Assembly (NCBI GenBank): GCA_040218145.1
Contig: JAVJQK010000091.1
Location: 1-57,251, forward strand
Length of the DNA stretch: 57,251 nucleotides
Origin: Sandaracinaceae bacterium
GTDB taxonomy: Bacteria > Myxococcota_A > Polyangia > Polyangiales > Sandaracinaceae
Reading direction: 5' to 3'
The position numbers and the translations under genes were made by a program. A model generated the notes under the pieces. The model did no database searches and had not been told where the DNA came from. It saw nothing but the letters and a program-made list of their open reading frames with translations. Positions 17,019-25,447 of the stretch are shown here, one piece after another; positions within the stretch are counted from its first letter, which is position 1, and every line of letters begins with the position of its first letter.

Positions 17019-18701
17019 GTGGAGCAGGCTCGCCGGGGGAGGCGTCCGTGGCGTGAGATAGGGCTTCAGAAGACCATCTCGTGGACGCTGATGTTCGGCA
17101 GCGCCGTCGCGGGACTGACCGCGGTGCTCGTGGCCACGGTGGACCCCGCCCAGCTCTTCGCGCCGAGCTACCTCGGGATGCTCCTGGTCTTCGGGGGGCT
17201 GCTGGTGCTGCGATTCGTGCGTGTCCCCTTCCGCGCTCGGGCGGTCGGCTTCGTGCTCGTGCTGCTGCTCGTCGCCACCCTCGCCCTGCTGAACTTCGGC
17301 GTCGCTCCCGCGCCGTTGCTCGCGCTCGCGCTGGCCACGATCGTCGCCGGCACCTTCCTCGGGCGCGGCGCGCTCGCGGTCACCGCCATCGCCGCGCCGC
17401 TGGCCATCCTCGTCAGCGGCTGGGTCTCGACGCGAGGGTGGGTGCGGCCGTCCAACCCGACCTTCGCGCCGATCGAGTGGCTCGACTGGGTGCGCGCCGC
17501 GTTCGAGTACGCGCTCGCCGGCGGCTCGGTCGCCGCCCTGCTGCTGCTCATCATCTACCAGCTGGAGCGCCACGAGATCGCGAGGGCGCGCGCCGAACGG
17601 CTCGAGGCGCTGGGTCGACTCGCTGGCGGCGTCGCGCACGACTTCAACAACTCCCTCCAGGTGATGTTCGTCTGGCAGGAGCTCCTCGCGAGTCACGACG
17701 ACGAGACCGTGCGGGAGGCGATGGAGGAGATCGGGGTGGCCGCCGAGCAAGCGAGTCGCCTGACGGCTCAGCTGCTCGCCTTCGGCAAACGAGACCTCTG
17801 GGCTCCCGTACCTCTGGCCCTCGGTGACGAGGTGGAGCGATGGGCGGTTGCGATCCGGCGCGTGCTGCCCGAGGACGTGAGGCTCGAGGTCTCGACCGAG
17901 GCGAACCCGGTGGTCGTGTGCGACCCGGGGCAGCTCGAGCAGATCTTGCTGAACCTCGTGGTGAACGCCCGCGACGCGCTCGGGGGCGCGGGGCGCATCG
18001 AGGTCTCGCTCGAGACGGTCGACGCGAGCGAGCTCCCCGACGCATCTGTCGGGGCGCGCGCCCACGCTGCCTACGCGGTCATGCGGGTGCGCGACGACGG
18101 CCCGGGCATGAGCGAGGAGGTGCGGAAGCGGGTCTTCGAGCCGTTCTTCTCGACGAAGGAGCAGCTCGGGACGGGCCTCGGCCTCTCCATCGTGCACTCC
18201 GCGGTGCAGCGCGCGGGAGGCTGGACGGACGTGGAGACCGAGCTCGAGCGCGGGACCACGTTCAGCGTCTATTTCCCGTGCGAAGACGATGCCTCGGTGC
18301 CTCTCCCGGCGGAGCGTCGGGACGAGCCCCTCCCCGCGGTCGAGCCCGGCGGCGTCGTGCTCCTGGCCGAGGACGAGGCGCCGATCCGACGCAACCTCTC
18401 CACCTTCCTTCGGGCGGAAGGCTATCGCGTCCTCGAGGCGGAGGACGGCGACCGCGCGATGACGCTCCTCGAGCTCCACGCGAGCGAGGTCGACGTCCTG
18501 TGCACCGACGGCGTGATGCCGGGGATCTCGACCGCGAGCCTGATCGCGCGCTTTCGAGAGCTGCGCCCGGAGGGCCGGGTCATCGTCAGCTCGGGTCACA
18601 TCGACGAGGAGCTCGTCCGCAGGCAGCTCACGACCGCCCAGCTGGAGCTCCTTCGCAAGCCCTTCACCCCTTCGCAGCTCCTCGCGCGGCTCCGCCGCTG
18701 A
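17019..18701 (+). CDS. Hybrid sensor histidine kinase with receiver domain
   Basis: A 560-residue inner-membrane protein with a likely GTG start at 17019; no upstream frame looks coding. Residues about 17-180 hold five or six membrane helices with little periplasmic loop, so it may sense a membrane or lipid-soluble signal. The dimerisation helix carries the phospho-acceptor H207 (GGVAHDFNN). The ATPase domain has LNLVVNARDAL, DDGPGM, FEPFFSTK and GTGLGLS. The C-terminal receiver has the acid pair in LLAEDE, the phospho-acceptor D497 (CTDGVMPG) and K547 (LRKPF). No response regulator with an output domain is adjacent, so it may feed a separate phosphotransfer protein. Confidence 0.9.
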   Translation: MEQARRGRRPWREIGLQKTISWTLMFGSAVAGLTAVLVATVDPAQLFAPSYLGMLLVFGGLLVLRFVRVPFRARAVGFVLVLLLVATLALLNFGVAPAPLLALALATIVAGTFLGRGALAVTAIAAPLAILVSGWVSTRGWVRPSNPTFAPIEWLDWVRAAFEYALAGGSVAALLLLIIYQLERHEIARARAERLEALGRLAGGVAHDFNNSLQVMFVWQELLASHDDETVREAMEEIGVAAEQASRLTAQLLAFGKRDLWAPVPLALGDEVERWAVAIRRVLPEDVRLEVSTEANPVVVCDPGQLEQILLNLVVNARDALGGAGRIEVSLETVDASELPDASVGARAHAAYAVMRVRDDGPGMSEEVRKRVFEPFFSTKEQLGTGLGLSIVHSAVQRAGGWTDVETELERGTTFSVYFPCEDDASVPLPAERRDEPLPAVEPGGVVLLAEDEAPIRRNLSTFLRAEGYRVLEAEDGDRAMTLLELHASEVDVLCTDGVMPGISTASLIARFRELRPEGRVIVSSGHIDEELVRRQLTTAQLELLRKPFTPSQLLARLRR

Positions 18702-18704
18702 CCT

Positions 18705-19097
18705 TCAGGCGCCCGGGTCCCAGAGCTCGCCGTCGGACCCGCAGCGGACGAGGAGCGTGATGCGCACCGTCGACGAGTCGTGGAACTCGTCGTGCTCGCC
18801 GTAGAGCGTGTCCTTCGTGCCCTCGCCGAGGGCGTTCCACCAGGAGTCGGAGGCCGCGATCTCGGTCTGATGCGCCTCCTGCCACGCCCTCGCCGCGCCG
18901 AACGCCTCCAGGCAGCCGTTGGCGCCTCCTGATGAGGCCGCGCCGAGGATGGCGTTCTGCTGCCCGGCCAGCGCGGCGCGCTCGGCGCCCTTGGCCCGCT
19001 CCTCGTCGCTCGGACCGCACCCGGTCAGCCACAGGCCCGAGAAGGCCAGCACCAGGGCGGCCGTGATCACGCGCAGCGAGTGTCCATTCGTCTTCAT
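18705..19097 (-). CDS. Small lipoprotein of unknown function
   Basis: A 130-residue protein with signal peptide MKTNGHSLRVITAALVLAFSGLWLTGC, lipobox LTGC. A good Shine-Dalgarno (GGAGGAA) lies before the ATG. The mature part is helical with two Cys (GCLEAF, VRCGSDG), no recognised domain, and a Trp-rich WWNALGEG segment. It is convergent with the hybrid kinase; only three bases separate the stops. Confidence 0.72.
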   Translation of the reverse strand: MKTNGHSLRVITAALVLAFSGLWLTGCGPSDEERAKGAERAALAGQQNAILGAASSGGANGCLEAFGAARAWQEAHQTEIAASDSWWNALGEGTKDTLYGEHDEFHDSSTVRITLLVRCGSDGELWDPGA

Positions 19098-19237
19098 CGT
19101 CGTTTCCTCCGGACGGGTCTACGAGACGAAGACACGGGCCTTCCTCCACGACGCCGAGGTGGCGCGAACGGCGGAGCTTCTGGCGTGATCTGTAGAACCC
19201 CGCGTAGGTCGGTTCGAGCCGCCTCGGGCCCCGAGCC

Positions 19238-19738
19238 TCAGTAAGCGCCCTCGCTGTAGATGAGCTCGTAGCTGTGGCTGTAGATCTCGACGATGTTCCC
19301 GAACGGATCTTCCATGTAGATCATCCGGTAGGGCTTCTCGCCCGGGTAGTAGTAGCGCGGCTTCTCCATGCGCCTCTTGCCGCCCGCGGCGACGATCCTC
19401 TCCGCGAGCTCCTCCACGTTCGGGTCCTGCACGCAGAAGTGGAAGACGCCGGTCTTCCAGTACTCGAAGTTGTCCTCGGGGTTCACCTGGTCGCGGAACT
19501 GGAACAGCTCGACCCCGATGCGGTCCCCGGTCGAGAGATGCGCGATGCGAAAGCGCTCCCAGCCCGGGCCGAAGACGTCCGTGCACATCTTGCCGATGGG
19601 GCTGTCGTCCTCGACGACGTCGGTCGGCTCCATGATCACGTACCAGCCCATCACGGACGCGTAGAACTCGACGGCCGCCTCGAGGTCCGGGACCGAGATG
19701 CCGATGTGCGAGAAGGTGCGGGGGTAGGGGGTGGTCAT
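19238..19738 (-). CDS. VOC-family (glyoxalase/dioxygenase fold) protein
   Basis: A 166-residue soluble protein with two beta-alpha-beta-beta-beta modules. Candidate metal ligands in order are His in TFSHIGISV, Glu in GVELFQF, His in VFHFCVQD and Glu in NIVEIYSH, as in glyoxalase I. The sequence DPFGNIVEIYSHSYELIYSEG is typical of the lactoylglutathione-lyase/dioxygenase branch. It lies 50 nt downstream of a DJ-1/PfpI-type gene on the same strand, so the two may act together on methylglyoxal or a related aldehyde. A dioxygenase activity is the main alternative. Confidence 0.82.
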   Translation of the reverse strand: MTTPYPRTFSHIGISVPDLEAAVEFYASVMGWYVIMEPTDVVEDDSPIGKMCTDVFGPGWERFRIAHLSTGDRIGVELFQFRDQVNPEDNFEYWKTGVFHFCVQDPNVEELAERIVAAGGKRRMEKPRYYYPGEKPYRMIYMEDPFGNIVEIYSHSYELIYSEGAY

Positions 19739-19788
19739 ATCGTGTTGTCCATGCCGCGTTGTCGATACCGAGGGTGTGAGGAGGGCGC

Positions 19789-20466
19789 TCAGAGCAGCTT
19801 CAACAGCTCTCGCGCCGCCTTCTCGGAGGAGGCCGGGTTCTGGCCGGTGACCAGCTTGCCGTCGACGACCACGTGCTCACCCCAGTCGTCACCCTTCTCG
19901 TAGCGCGCGCCCTTCTCCTTCAGCATGTCTTCCAGGAGGAAAGGCACGACGTCGGTGAGGCCGACCCCCTCCTCCTCGCCGTTGGTGAACCCGGTGACCC
20001 GCCGGCCCGCCACGAGCGGCTTCCCCTCGGGCGTCTCGGTGTGGCGGAAGATGGCGGGCGCGTGGCACACGGCGCCGATGGGCCGGTCGCTCCGCGCGAA
20101 GGTCTCGATGAGACGGCGGCTGTCCTCGCTCTCGGCGAGGTCCCACATCGGGCCGTGCCCGCCCGGATAGAAGACCGCGTCGAAGTCGTCCGGGTCGATC
20201 GCCGAGAGCTCGGTCGTGTTCGCCAGGGCCTCCTGCGCGCCGGCGTCGTCCTCGAGCCGACGCGTCGACTCGGTCTGCGCGTCCTCGGAGTCGCTCTTCG
20301 GGTCGAGCGGCGGCTGGCCGCCCGCGGGCGACGCGAGGGTGACGTCCATCCCCGCGTCGGTCAGCACGTAGTACGGCGCCGCGAACTCCTCGAGCCAGAA
20401 GCCGGTCTTGTCGCCGGTGTCACCCAGCTCGTCGTGGGAGGTGAGGATCATCAGAATCTTGGGCAC
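19789..20466 (-). CDS. DJ-1/PfpI-family protein (Hsp31-like)
   Basis: A 225-residue protein of the class I glutamine amidotransferase-like fold. The nucleophile elbow GAVCHAP gives C134 and H135; the conserved acid is one of E26/E27 in FWLEEFAAPYY; the GGHGPMWDL loop is intact. The TGFWLEE and ASPAGGQPPLDPKS segments mark the Hsp31/glyoxalase III subgroup, which hydrolyses methylglyoxal without glutathione or acts as a deglycase or chaperone. It starts at GTG with a GGAAGG Shine-Dalgarno. The VOC gene 50 nt downstream makes a detoxification pair plausible. Confidence 0.85.
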   Translation of the reverse strand: MPKILMILTSHDELGDTGDKTGFWLEEFAAPYYVLTDAGMDVTLASPAGGQPPLDPKSDSEDAQTESTRRLEDDAGAQEALANTTELSAIDPDDFDAVFYPGGHGPMWDLAESEDSRRLIETFARSDRPIGAVCHAPAIFRHTETPEGKPLVAGRRVTGFTNGEEEGVGLTDVVPFLLEDMLKEKGARYEKGDDWGEHVVVDGKLVTGQNPASSEKAARELLKLL

Positions 20467-20526
20467 GTCGCGTCCTTCCAGCGGCTCGGGTTACCCCGAC
20501 CCCATGAGCGCCGCGCGGAGCCTCAC

Positions 20527-20555
20527 AAGCGCCGTCCCAGGACGCGGCGGCGCTT
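20527..20555 (-). terminator. Hairpin after the Cys-repeat lipoprotein gene
   Basis: Arms AAGCGCCG (20527-20534) and CGGCGCTT (20548-20555) pair, with further pairing CGTCC/GGACG inside. It lies 42 nt downstream of the stop at 20597 on the minus strand. There is no T-tract, so termination is plausible but unproven. Confidence 0.4.
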
Positions 20556-20596
20556 CGAGGCGTGCGCGGCCCCAACGAGGCCGCCGCGACCGCCGC

Positions 20597-23296
20597 TCAG
20601 GGGTTGCCGTAGATGCCGCGGCAGTAGCCCAGCACCTCGCTCGGGAAGCCGGCGGTGAACTGCGAGGGGCCCTCGTGGTGGAAGTACCAGCGGTTGGTGT
20701 GGGGCGAGAACGTGATCGAGCACATGTCGCTCAGATCGGTGAACGGCCAGCGGTTCAGGACCGCGCCGCTCGGCACCTCGTAGCGGACGATGTCGCTGCG
20801 ATCGACGGCGATCATCGTGTCGCGCCCGCCGAAGAACTCCGTGATCCCCCAGTACGCCCAGGTCTCGCAAGCCTGGTGCGGCGGCGACGCCATGGCGCCG
20901 AGGTCGGTGACGGTGCCCCCGGGCAGCTCGATGCGCCACGCGTTCGCGCCGTCGTGCAGCAGGATGCGGTTCCACCCGCTGAACACGCCGACGTCGAAGG
21001 AGGGGAGCGTGATGGGCGCCGAGAGAGGCACCTCGCGCGCGGTCTGGAGGCCCGTGGCCGGGTCGAGCTCGATGAGGCGCGTCACGGTGCCGCCGAACGC
21101 GCCGATCGGGCCGCTCGGGGTGCCCATCACGTAGGCGATCCCGGTGCGGATGTCGCTGACGAGCCCCTCGTGCTGGATGCCGACGCCGCCCGAGCCGACG
21201 CCGCCCGTCAGGTCGAGCGCCCAGCGCCCGAGCCCCGAGTCCCCGGCCACGTAGACATGGCTGGACGAGACGGCCACGCCGCCGCGATCGTCGCCGGTCA
21301 AGGCCTCGTGATCGATCGCGCTGCACCCCGCGCGGCTCATCGAGGTGACCACGAATCGACCCCCGGTTGTGTCGTAGGTGGCCGGGCAGTAGCCGACGGT
21401 CTCGTTCGAGATGGAGATGAACTCGGACGTGGACTCGTGGTGGAAGTAGAAGCGGCCGTTGGCGAGGCTCGGCGCGAAGGAGCAGAGGTCCGAGAGATCC
21501 GCGTAGGACGCGACGGTGGCGACCACGCCTGTGGGCACCGTGACGCGCTGGAAGGTCGCGCGGTCCGCGTAGACCAGCCGCGTGGTCGGTCCGTCGGTCT
21601 CCGCGATGCCCCAGAACGCCCAGCTCTCGCACGTGGTGTGCGGGGGCATGGTCATCGCCCCGAGGTTCGTGACCGCGCCGGAGGGGAGGGCGACGCTCTG
21701 CACCGCGGACCCGTCGTAGATCACGATCCGGTCGTAGCCGCTGAAGAACCCGAGATCGAAGCCGGCGAGGTGGATGGGCGTCGACAGCGTCACGATCCCG
21801 CTCGAGGCGGCGGTGCCGTCGGCGTTCATGGGGATCAGCCGCGTGACCTGGCCGCCGGAGTAGGCCTGCTTGGGCCCGGCGCCGTCGGCGAGCAGATAGA
21901 CCGTTCCGTCGCGCGCGTTGCTCACCATCGCGTCGCGCCCGGCCCCGTCGAGGGTGGCCGAGGGCCGGAGCGCCGTGCCCGCCGTCAGGTCGAGGGCGTA
22001 GCGCGTCGTCGCGTCGTCTCCGGTGTAGAGCACCACCTGGTCGCTGACCGCGATGCCGCCGTGGTCGTCTCCGCTGAACAGATCGTGGTCCACCGTCACG
22101 CACGCGTTGGCGGTGAAGCTCGTGATCTGGAAGGTGGGGTTCGGAGACAGGCCCACGCACCGACCGGCCGTGCACACGTTGGAGGCGCAGTCGGCGTTCG
22201 TGGCGCACAGGAAGCCGGGCCCGCACGCCAGGCAGACCGAGCCGCCGCAGTCGACGTCCGACTCGTCCTGGTTCAGCAGGCCGTCGATGCAGCTGACGCA
22301 GGTGCCGCTGGCCGATGAGCACGAGCCCATGTCGCAGTCGCGATCCATCGCGCACGCCGCGCCCGCGCGGCAGCCGCCGCAGATGGCGCCGCCGCAGTCG
22401 ACGTCGGTCTCGTCCTGGTTCTGCACGCGGTCGTCGCACGACTCGCAGATCCCCGCGTTGCAGGAGCCGACGAGGCAGTCCGAGTCCATCAGGCACCGCT
22501 CGCCCGCCGGGCACGCGTCGCACAGGGCGCCCCCGCAGTCGACGTCCGTCTCCTCCGCGTTCTGCACGCGGTCGCTGCAAGACACGCAGCCCCCGTCGAA
22601 GCAGCGCTCGTTCTCGCAGTCCTGATCGATGCCGCACGAGAGCCCGTCCCGGCAGCCAGGGCAGACGGCGCCGCCGCAGTCGACCGACGTCTCGTCCTGG
22701 TTCTGCACCCCGTCGTTGCAGGCGGGCTCGGTGCACATCGACGCCGCGCAGATCAGGCTCACGCAGTCCGTCCGGTCGAGGCAGCGCTGGCCCCCGGAGC
22801 AGGCCGGGCAGAGATCGCCGCCGCAGTCGATGTCGGTCTCCGCGCCGTTGCGCGTGCCGTCCTCGCAGCTCGACGTCGAGCACGTGCCGCCGCGGCAGCG
22901 CCCGCTGAGACACTCGGCGTTCGCCGTGCACGGCTGGCCGCCGGGGCAGAGCCCGCAGTCGCCGCCGCAGTCGGTCCCGGTCTCGTCCCCGTTGGAGACG
23001 CCGTCGGAGCAGCTCGGCACCAGGCAGAAGCCGCGGCCGCAGACCCCGGACGCGCAGTCCTCGGGGCCGTTGCAGGTGGAGCCGTCCGCGCACGGAGGAC
23101 AGGAGCCGCCGCAGTCGACGCCGGACTCGTCTCCGTTGGGCACGCCGTCGGAGCAGGTCGCGCCTGGGCCGGTGTCCGCTGGGAGCGTCGAGCCGTCGCT
23201 TCCACCCGCGTCGGCGGGGATCGGCATCGACATCTGGTCGCACGCGGCGAGGGAGAGACAACAGAACGCGAAGAGCCCGAGATGGATCACACGCAC
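20597..23296 (-). CDS. Lipoprotein with seven Cys-rich repeats and a duplicated C-terminal domain
   Basis: An 899-residue protein. GTG at 23296 is the best start: GGAGG lies 8 nt upstream, and it gives the signal peptide [22 protein letters not shown] at 23314 would add six residues. Residues about 45-370 hold seven copies of a roughly 45-residue unit of form C-DGV-NGDET-DCGG-C-C...G-C....DC...C, each with about eight cysteines. Two homologous domains of about 260 residues follow, each with a GDD-GG-AVS start, an F-SG-(Y/W)-RI segment, a CE(S/T)WA(F/Y)WGI block and a closing FYFHHE or WYFHHE block. It is probably surface-anchored; the function is unknown. Confidence 0.85.
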   Translation of the reverse strand: MRVIHLGLFAFCCLSLAACDQMSMPIPADAGGSDGSTLPADTGPGATCSDGVPNGDESGVDCGGSCPPCADGSTCNGPEDCASGVCGRGFCLVPSCSDGVSNGDETGTDCGGDCGLCPGGQPCTANAECLSGRCRGGTCSTSSCEDGTRNGAETDIDCGGDLCPACSGGQRCLDRTDCVSLICAASMCTEPACNDGVQNQDETSVDCGGAVCPGCRDGLSCGIDQDCENERCFDGGCVSCSDRVQNAEETDVDCGGALCDACPAGERCLMDSDCLVGSCNAGICESCDDRVQNQDETDVDCGGAICGGCRAGAACAMDRDCDMGSCSSASGTCVSCIDGLLNQDESDVDCGGSVCLACGPGFLCATNADCASNVCTAGRCVGLSPNPTFQITSFTANACVTVDHDLFSGDDHGGIAVSDQVVLYTGDDATTRYALDLTAGTALRPSATLDGAGRDAMVSNARDGTVYLLADGAGPKQAYSGGQVTRLIPMNADGTAASSGIVTLSTPIHLAGFDLGFFSGYDRIVIYDGSAVQSVALPSGAVTNLGAMTMPPHTTCESWAFWGIAETDGPTTRLVYADRATFQRVTVPTGVVATVASYADLSDLCSFAPSLANGRFYFHHESTSEFISISNETVGYCPATYDTTGGRFVVTSMSRAGCSAIDHEALTGDDRGGVAVSSSHVYVAGDSGLGRWALDLTGGVGSGGVGIQHEGLVSDIRTGIAYVMGTPSGPIGAFGGTVTRLIELDPATGLQTAREVPLSAPITLPSFDVGVFSGWNRILLHDGANAWRIELPGGTVTDLGAMASPPHQACETWAYWGITEFFGGRDTMIAVDRSDIVRYEVPSGAVLNRWPFTDLSDMCSITFSPHTNRWYFHHEGPSQFTAGFPSEVLGYCRGIYGNP

Positions 23297-23531
23297 GTTT
23301 GACGCCTCCGGCAATAGCCTTGTCGGTCGAAGGCTCCTCTCTAGCCCGAGTCGAGCCGGCGTACCAGTGGCCTTCGCCTGCGCGGTGGCCCTGGCTCAGG
23401 GCGGCACAGAGGCGTTCCTTCACGCTGTCATCCGGGGTTCGCAGGGGCGCGTGTCGAGTGGCGACCGGCGCTCGCCGCGAGGTCGCGGCACGGCCCGTGC
23501 GTAGCCCGGCGACGCGACCGGGCGTCCGGTC

Positions 23532-23546
23532 CGAGGAGGTCCCTTG
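23532..23546 (+). promoter_or_regulatory. Shine-Dalgarno deciding a TTG start
   Basis: CGAGGAGGT at 23532-23540 lies just before TTG 23544-23546. No ATG or GTG in this frame would keep the signal peptide that follows, so TTG is the best start for the outer-membrane lipoprotein. Confidence 0.6.
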
Positions 23547-24200
23547 TCCCGCACTCTCGCCTCGCGCGCCTGGCTCGGTCTGATCGCGGCCCTCGCCGGG
23601 GGCTGCGTCCCGATCGCGCTGCCGCCGTCGAAGGTCTCCATCACCGGCGGCGGCGCCGCCCAGACGCTCGAGCAGCCCGATCCCACGGCGGGATCCACGC
23701 AGGCGTCCTCCGCGGTCACCTTCCGCGCCGAGGTGGACCCGCTGCAGTTCTGGGATCCGCCGACCCGACCGATCGACGTCGGGGTGGGGCTGGTCCTCTC
23801 CGACTTCCCGGACGCGGAGAGAGCGGATGAAGCCCGGCTCGGCCCGAGCGTCGGCGCAGTCGCGCACTTGTGGGCAGAGCGACTCGGCGACGACGGGATC
23901 GCGCGCCTCTCGGTGGGCGGCAACCTCGACCTGCTCGCCTCGCTCGCCTCGGGCCTCGACGGGTTCGGCGTGGCCGGCGTGTTCGAGGCGGAGATCGGCA
24001 CCATGCCTCGCTCCGACTTCGGCGCGAGCGGCGATGAGGACGGCGTGTTCGTCGGCGGCGCGATCGGGTCGCTCACCGTCGCGCTCCGCGTGGAGGCGGC
24101 CTACCAGTACCTCGACGACGGCACCCACCGCTTCTTGCTCACGGCGGGCCTGCGCTTCCGCCTGCCGGCCATGCTCGGCGTGTTCATCTTCACCGAGTGA
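23544..24200 (+). CDS. Probable outer-membrane lipoprotein (beta-barrel-like)
   Basis: A 218-residue protein, TTG start, with signal peptide MSRTLASRAWLGLIAALAGGC and lipobox AGGC. After a short polar linker, alternating beta-like stretches (IDVGVGLVLSDF, ARLSVGGNLDLLASLASG, GVAGVFEAEIGTM, VFVGGAIGSLTVALRVEAAYQYL) end in LPAMLGVFIFTE. This resembles outer-membrane beta-structured proteins, although the C-terminal residue is not aromatic. No family is recognised. A hairpin follows between it and the convergent thiolase gene. Confidence 0.72.
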   Translation: MSRTLASRAWLGLIAALAGGCVPIALPPSKVSITGGGAAQTLEQPDPTAGSTQASSAVTFRAEVDPLQFWDPPTRPIDVGVGLVLSDFPDAERADEARLGPSVGAVAHLWAERLGDDGIARLSVGGNLDLLASLASGLDGFGVAGVFEAEIGTMPRSDFGASGDEDGVFVGGAIGSLTVALRVEAAYQYLDDGTHRFLLTAGLRFRLPAMLGVFIFTE

Positions 24201-24220
24201 GGGGCGGGCCGAATTGCGAA

Positions 24221-24246
24221 CGGGGCCACCATCGCTGGCGGCCCCG
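24221..24246. terminator. Bidirectional terminator-like hairpin
   Basis: CGGGGCC (24221-24227) pairs with GGCCCCG (24240-24246), with weaker pairs inside. It is placed midway between convergent gene ends at 24200 and 24268. Confidence 0.5.
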
Positions 24247-24267
24247 CTCTCGAGACGGCGTCTGCGC

Positions 24268-25431
24268 TCAGTCGCGGACGAACAGCCCGGCCGCGCCCAT
24301 GCCGCCGCCGATGCACATCGTGACGATGGCCCGCTTGCCGCCGCGGCGCTTCAGCTCGTGGAGCGCGGTGGCGGTGAGCTTGGCGCCGGTGCATCCGAGC
24401 GGGTGGCCGAGCGCGATGGCCCCGCCGTGCACGTTCAGCTTCTCGTCGGGGATGCCGAGCTGCCGCTTGCAGTACAGAGACTGCGACGCGAACGCCTCGT
24501 TCATCTCGACGAGATCGATGTCGTCGATGGTCAGCCCCGTCTTCTCGAGGAGCTTCTTCACCGCCGGCAGCGGGCCGATGCCCATGATCGACGGGTCGAC
24601 GCCCACGGTGACGAAGCGCTCGAAGGTGGCCAGCGGTGTCAGCCCCAGCTCCTTCGCCTTGGCGTCGCTCATCACGAGCGAGGCCGCGGCTCCGTCGCTG
24701 AGCGGCGAGGCGTTGCCCGCGGTGACGCTGCCCTTGACCGAGAACGCCGGCCGGAGCTGGCCGAGGCCCTCGAGCGTGGTCTGCGGCCGCGGGAGCTCGT
24801 CGACGGTGAAGTCGCTCTCCACGCGCTCGCCGTTCTTGTAGCGAATCGCCTTGACGGGGACGATCTCCTCCTGGAACGCGCCGGACTCGAGCGCCTTCTT
24901 GGCCTTCATCTGGCTCTCGAAGGCGAACTGGTCCTGGTCCTCGCGGCTGATCTCGAAGCGCGTGGCGACGTTCTCGGCCGTGATGCCCATGGGGGTGTAG
25001 ACGCTGGCGTACTTCTCCTGCGCCTCGGGCGAGGCGCTGAGCTTGTTGCCCGTCATCGGCACCATGGTCATGGACTCGACGCCGCCCGCGACCGCGACGT
25101 CGTGGCTGCCCATGAGGATGTGCCCCGCCGCGTTCGCGATGGCCTGCAGGCCGCTCGAACAGAAGCGGTTGATGGTGAACGCGCTCGTCTCCTCGGGGAG
25201 GCCCCCCAGGAAGCCGGCCACGCGCGCGATGTTGAGGCCCTGCTCGCCCTCCGGCATCGCGCAGCCGAGGACCACGTCCTCGACCAGCTCGGGCTTCACG
25301 CCCGGGTTGCGCGCCATGAGCCCGCGGATGACCTGCCCGGCCATCTCGTCGGGGCGGGTGTTCGCGAGCGAACCCTTGTGTGCCCGGCCCACCGCGGACC
25401 GGACCGCATCGATGATTACGACCTTCGTCAT
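24268..25431 (-). CDS. fadA: Acetyl-CoA C-acyltransferase (thiolase)
   Basis: A 387-residue thiolase that cleaves 3-oxoacyl-CoA with CoA to acetyl-CoA and a shortened acyl-CoA. The acyl-accepting nucleophile is C91 (RFCSSGLQA); H343 is in GHPLGCTG and the second cysteine C373 is in TMCIGGG, all intact. The N-terminus (VIIDAVRSAVGRAHKG) fits degradative thiolases. It begins 16 nt after the stop of the multifunctional fadN gene, with an AGGAGA Shine-Dalgarno in the gap, so the two form an operon and probably a trifunctional-like complex. Confidence 0.95.
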   Translation of the reverse strand: MTKVVIIDAVRSAVGRAHKGSLANTRPDEMAGQVIRGLMARNPGVKPELVEDVVLGCAMPEGEQGLNIARVAGFLGGLPEETSAFTINRFCSSGLQAIANAAGHILMGSHDVAVAGGVESMTMVPMTGNKLSASPEAQEKYASVYTPMGITAENVATRFEISREDQDQFAFESQMKAKKALESGAFQEEIVPVKAIRYKNGERVESDFTVDELPRPQTTLEGLGQLRPAFSVKGSVTAGNASPLSDGAAASLVMSDAKAKELGLTPLATFERFVTVGVDPSIMGIGPLPAVKKLLEKTGLTIDDIDLVEMNEAFASQSLYCKRQLGIPDEKLNVHGGAIALGHPLGCTGAKLTATALHELKRRGGKRAIVTMCIGGGMGAAGLFVRD

Positions 25432-25447
25432 GTCGGTGTCTCCTGGC

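Noticed and set aside
17081-18760. Overlapping Arg-rich frames within the hybrid kinase region
   Set aside because: Shadows of the kinase gene, which shows all catalytic motifs in its own frame.
19205-19235. tRNA-like T-arm GGTTCGAGCC
   Set aside because: No matching acceptor stem, D-arm or anticodon arm can be folded around it.
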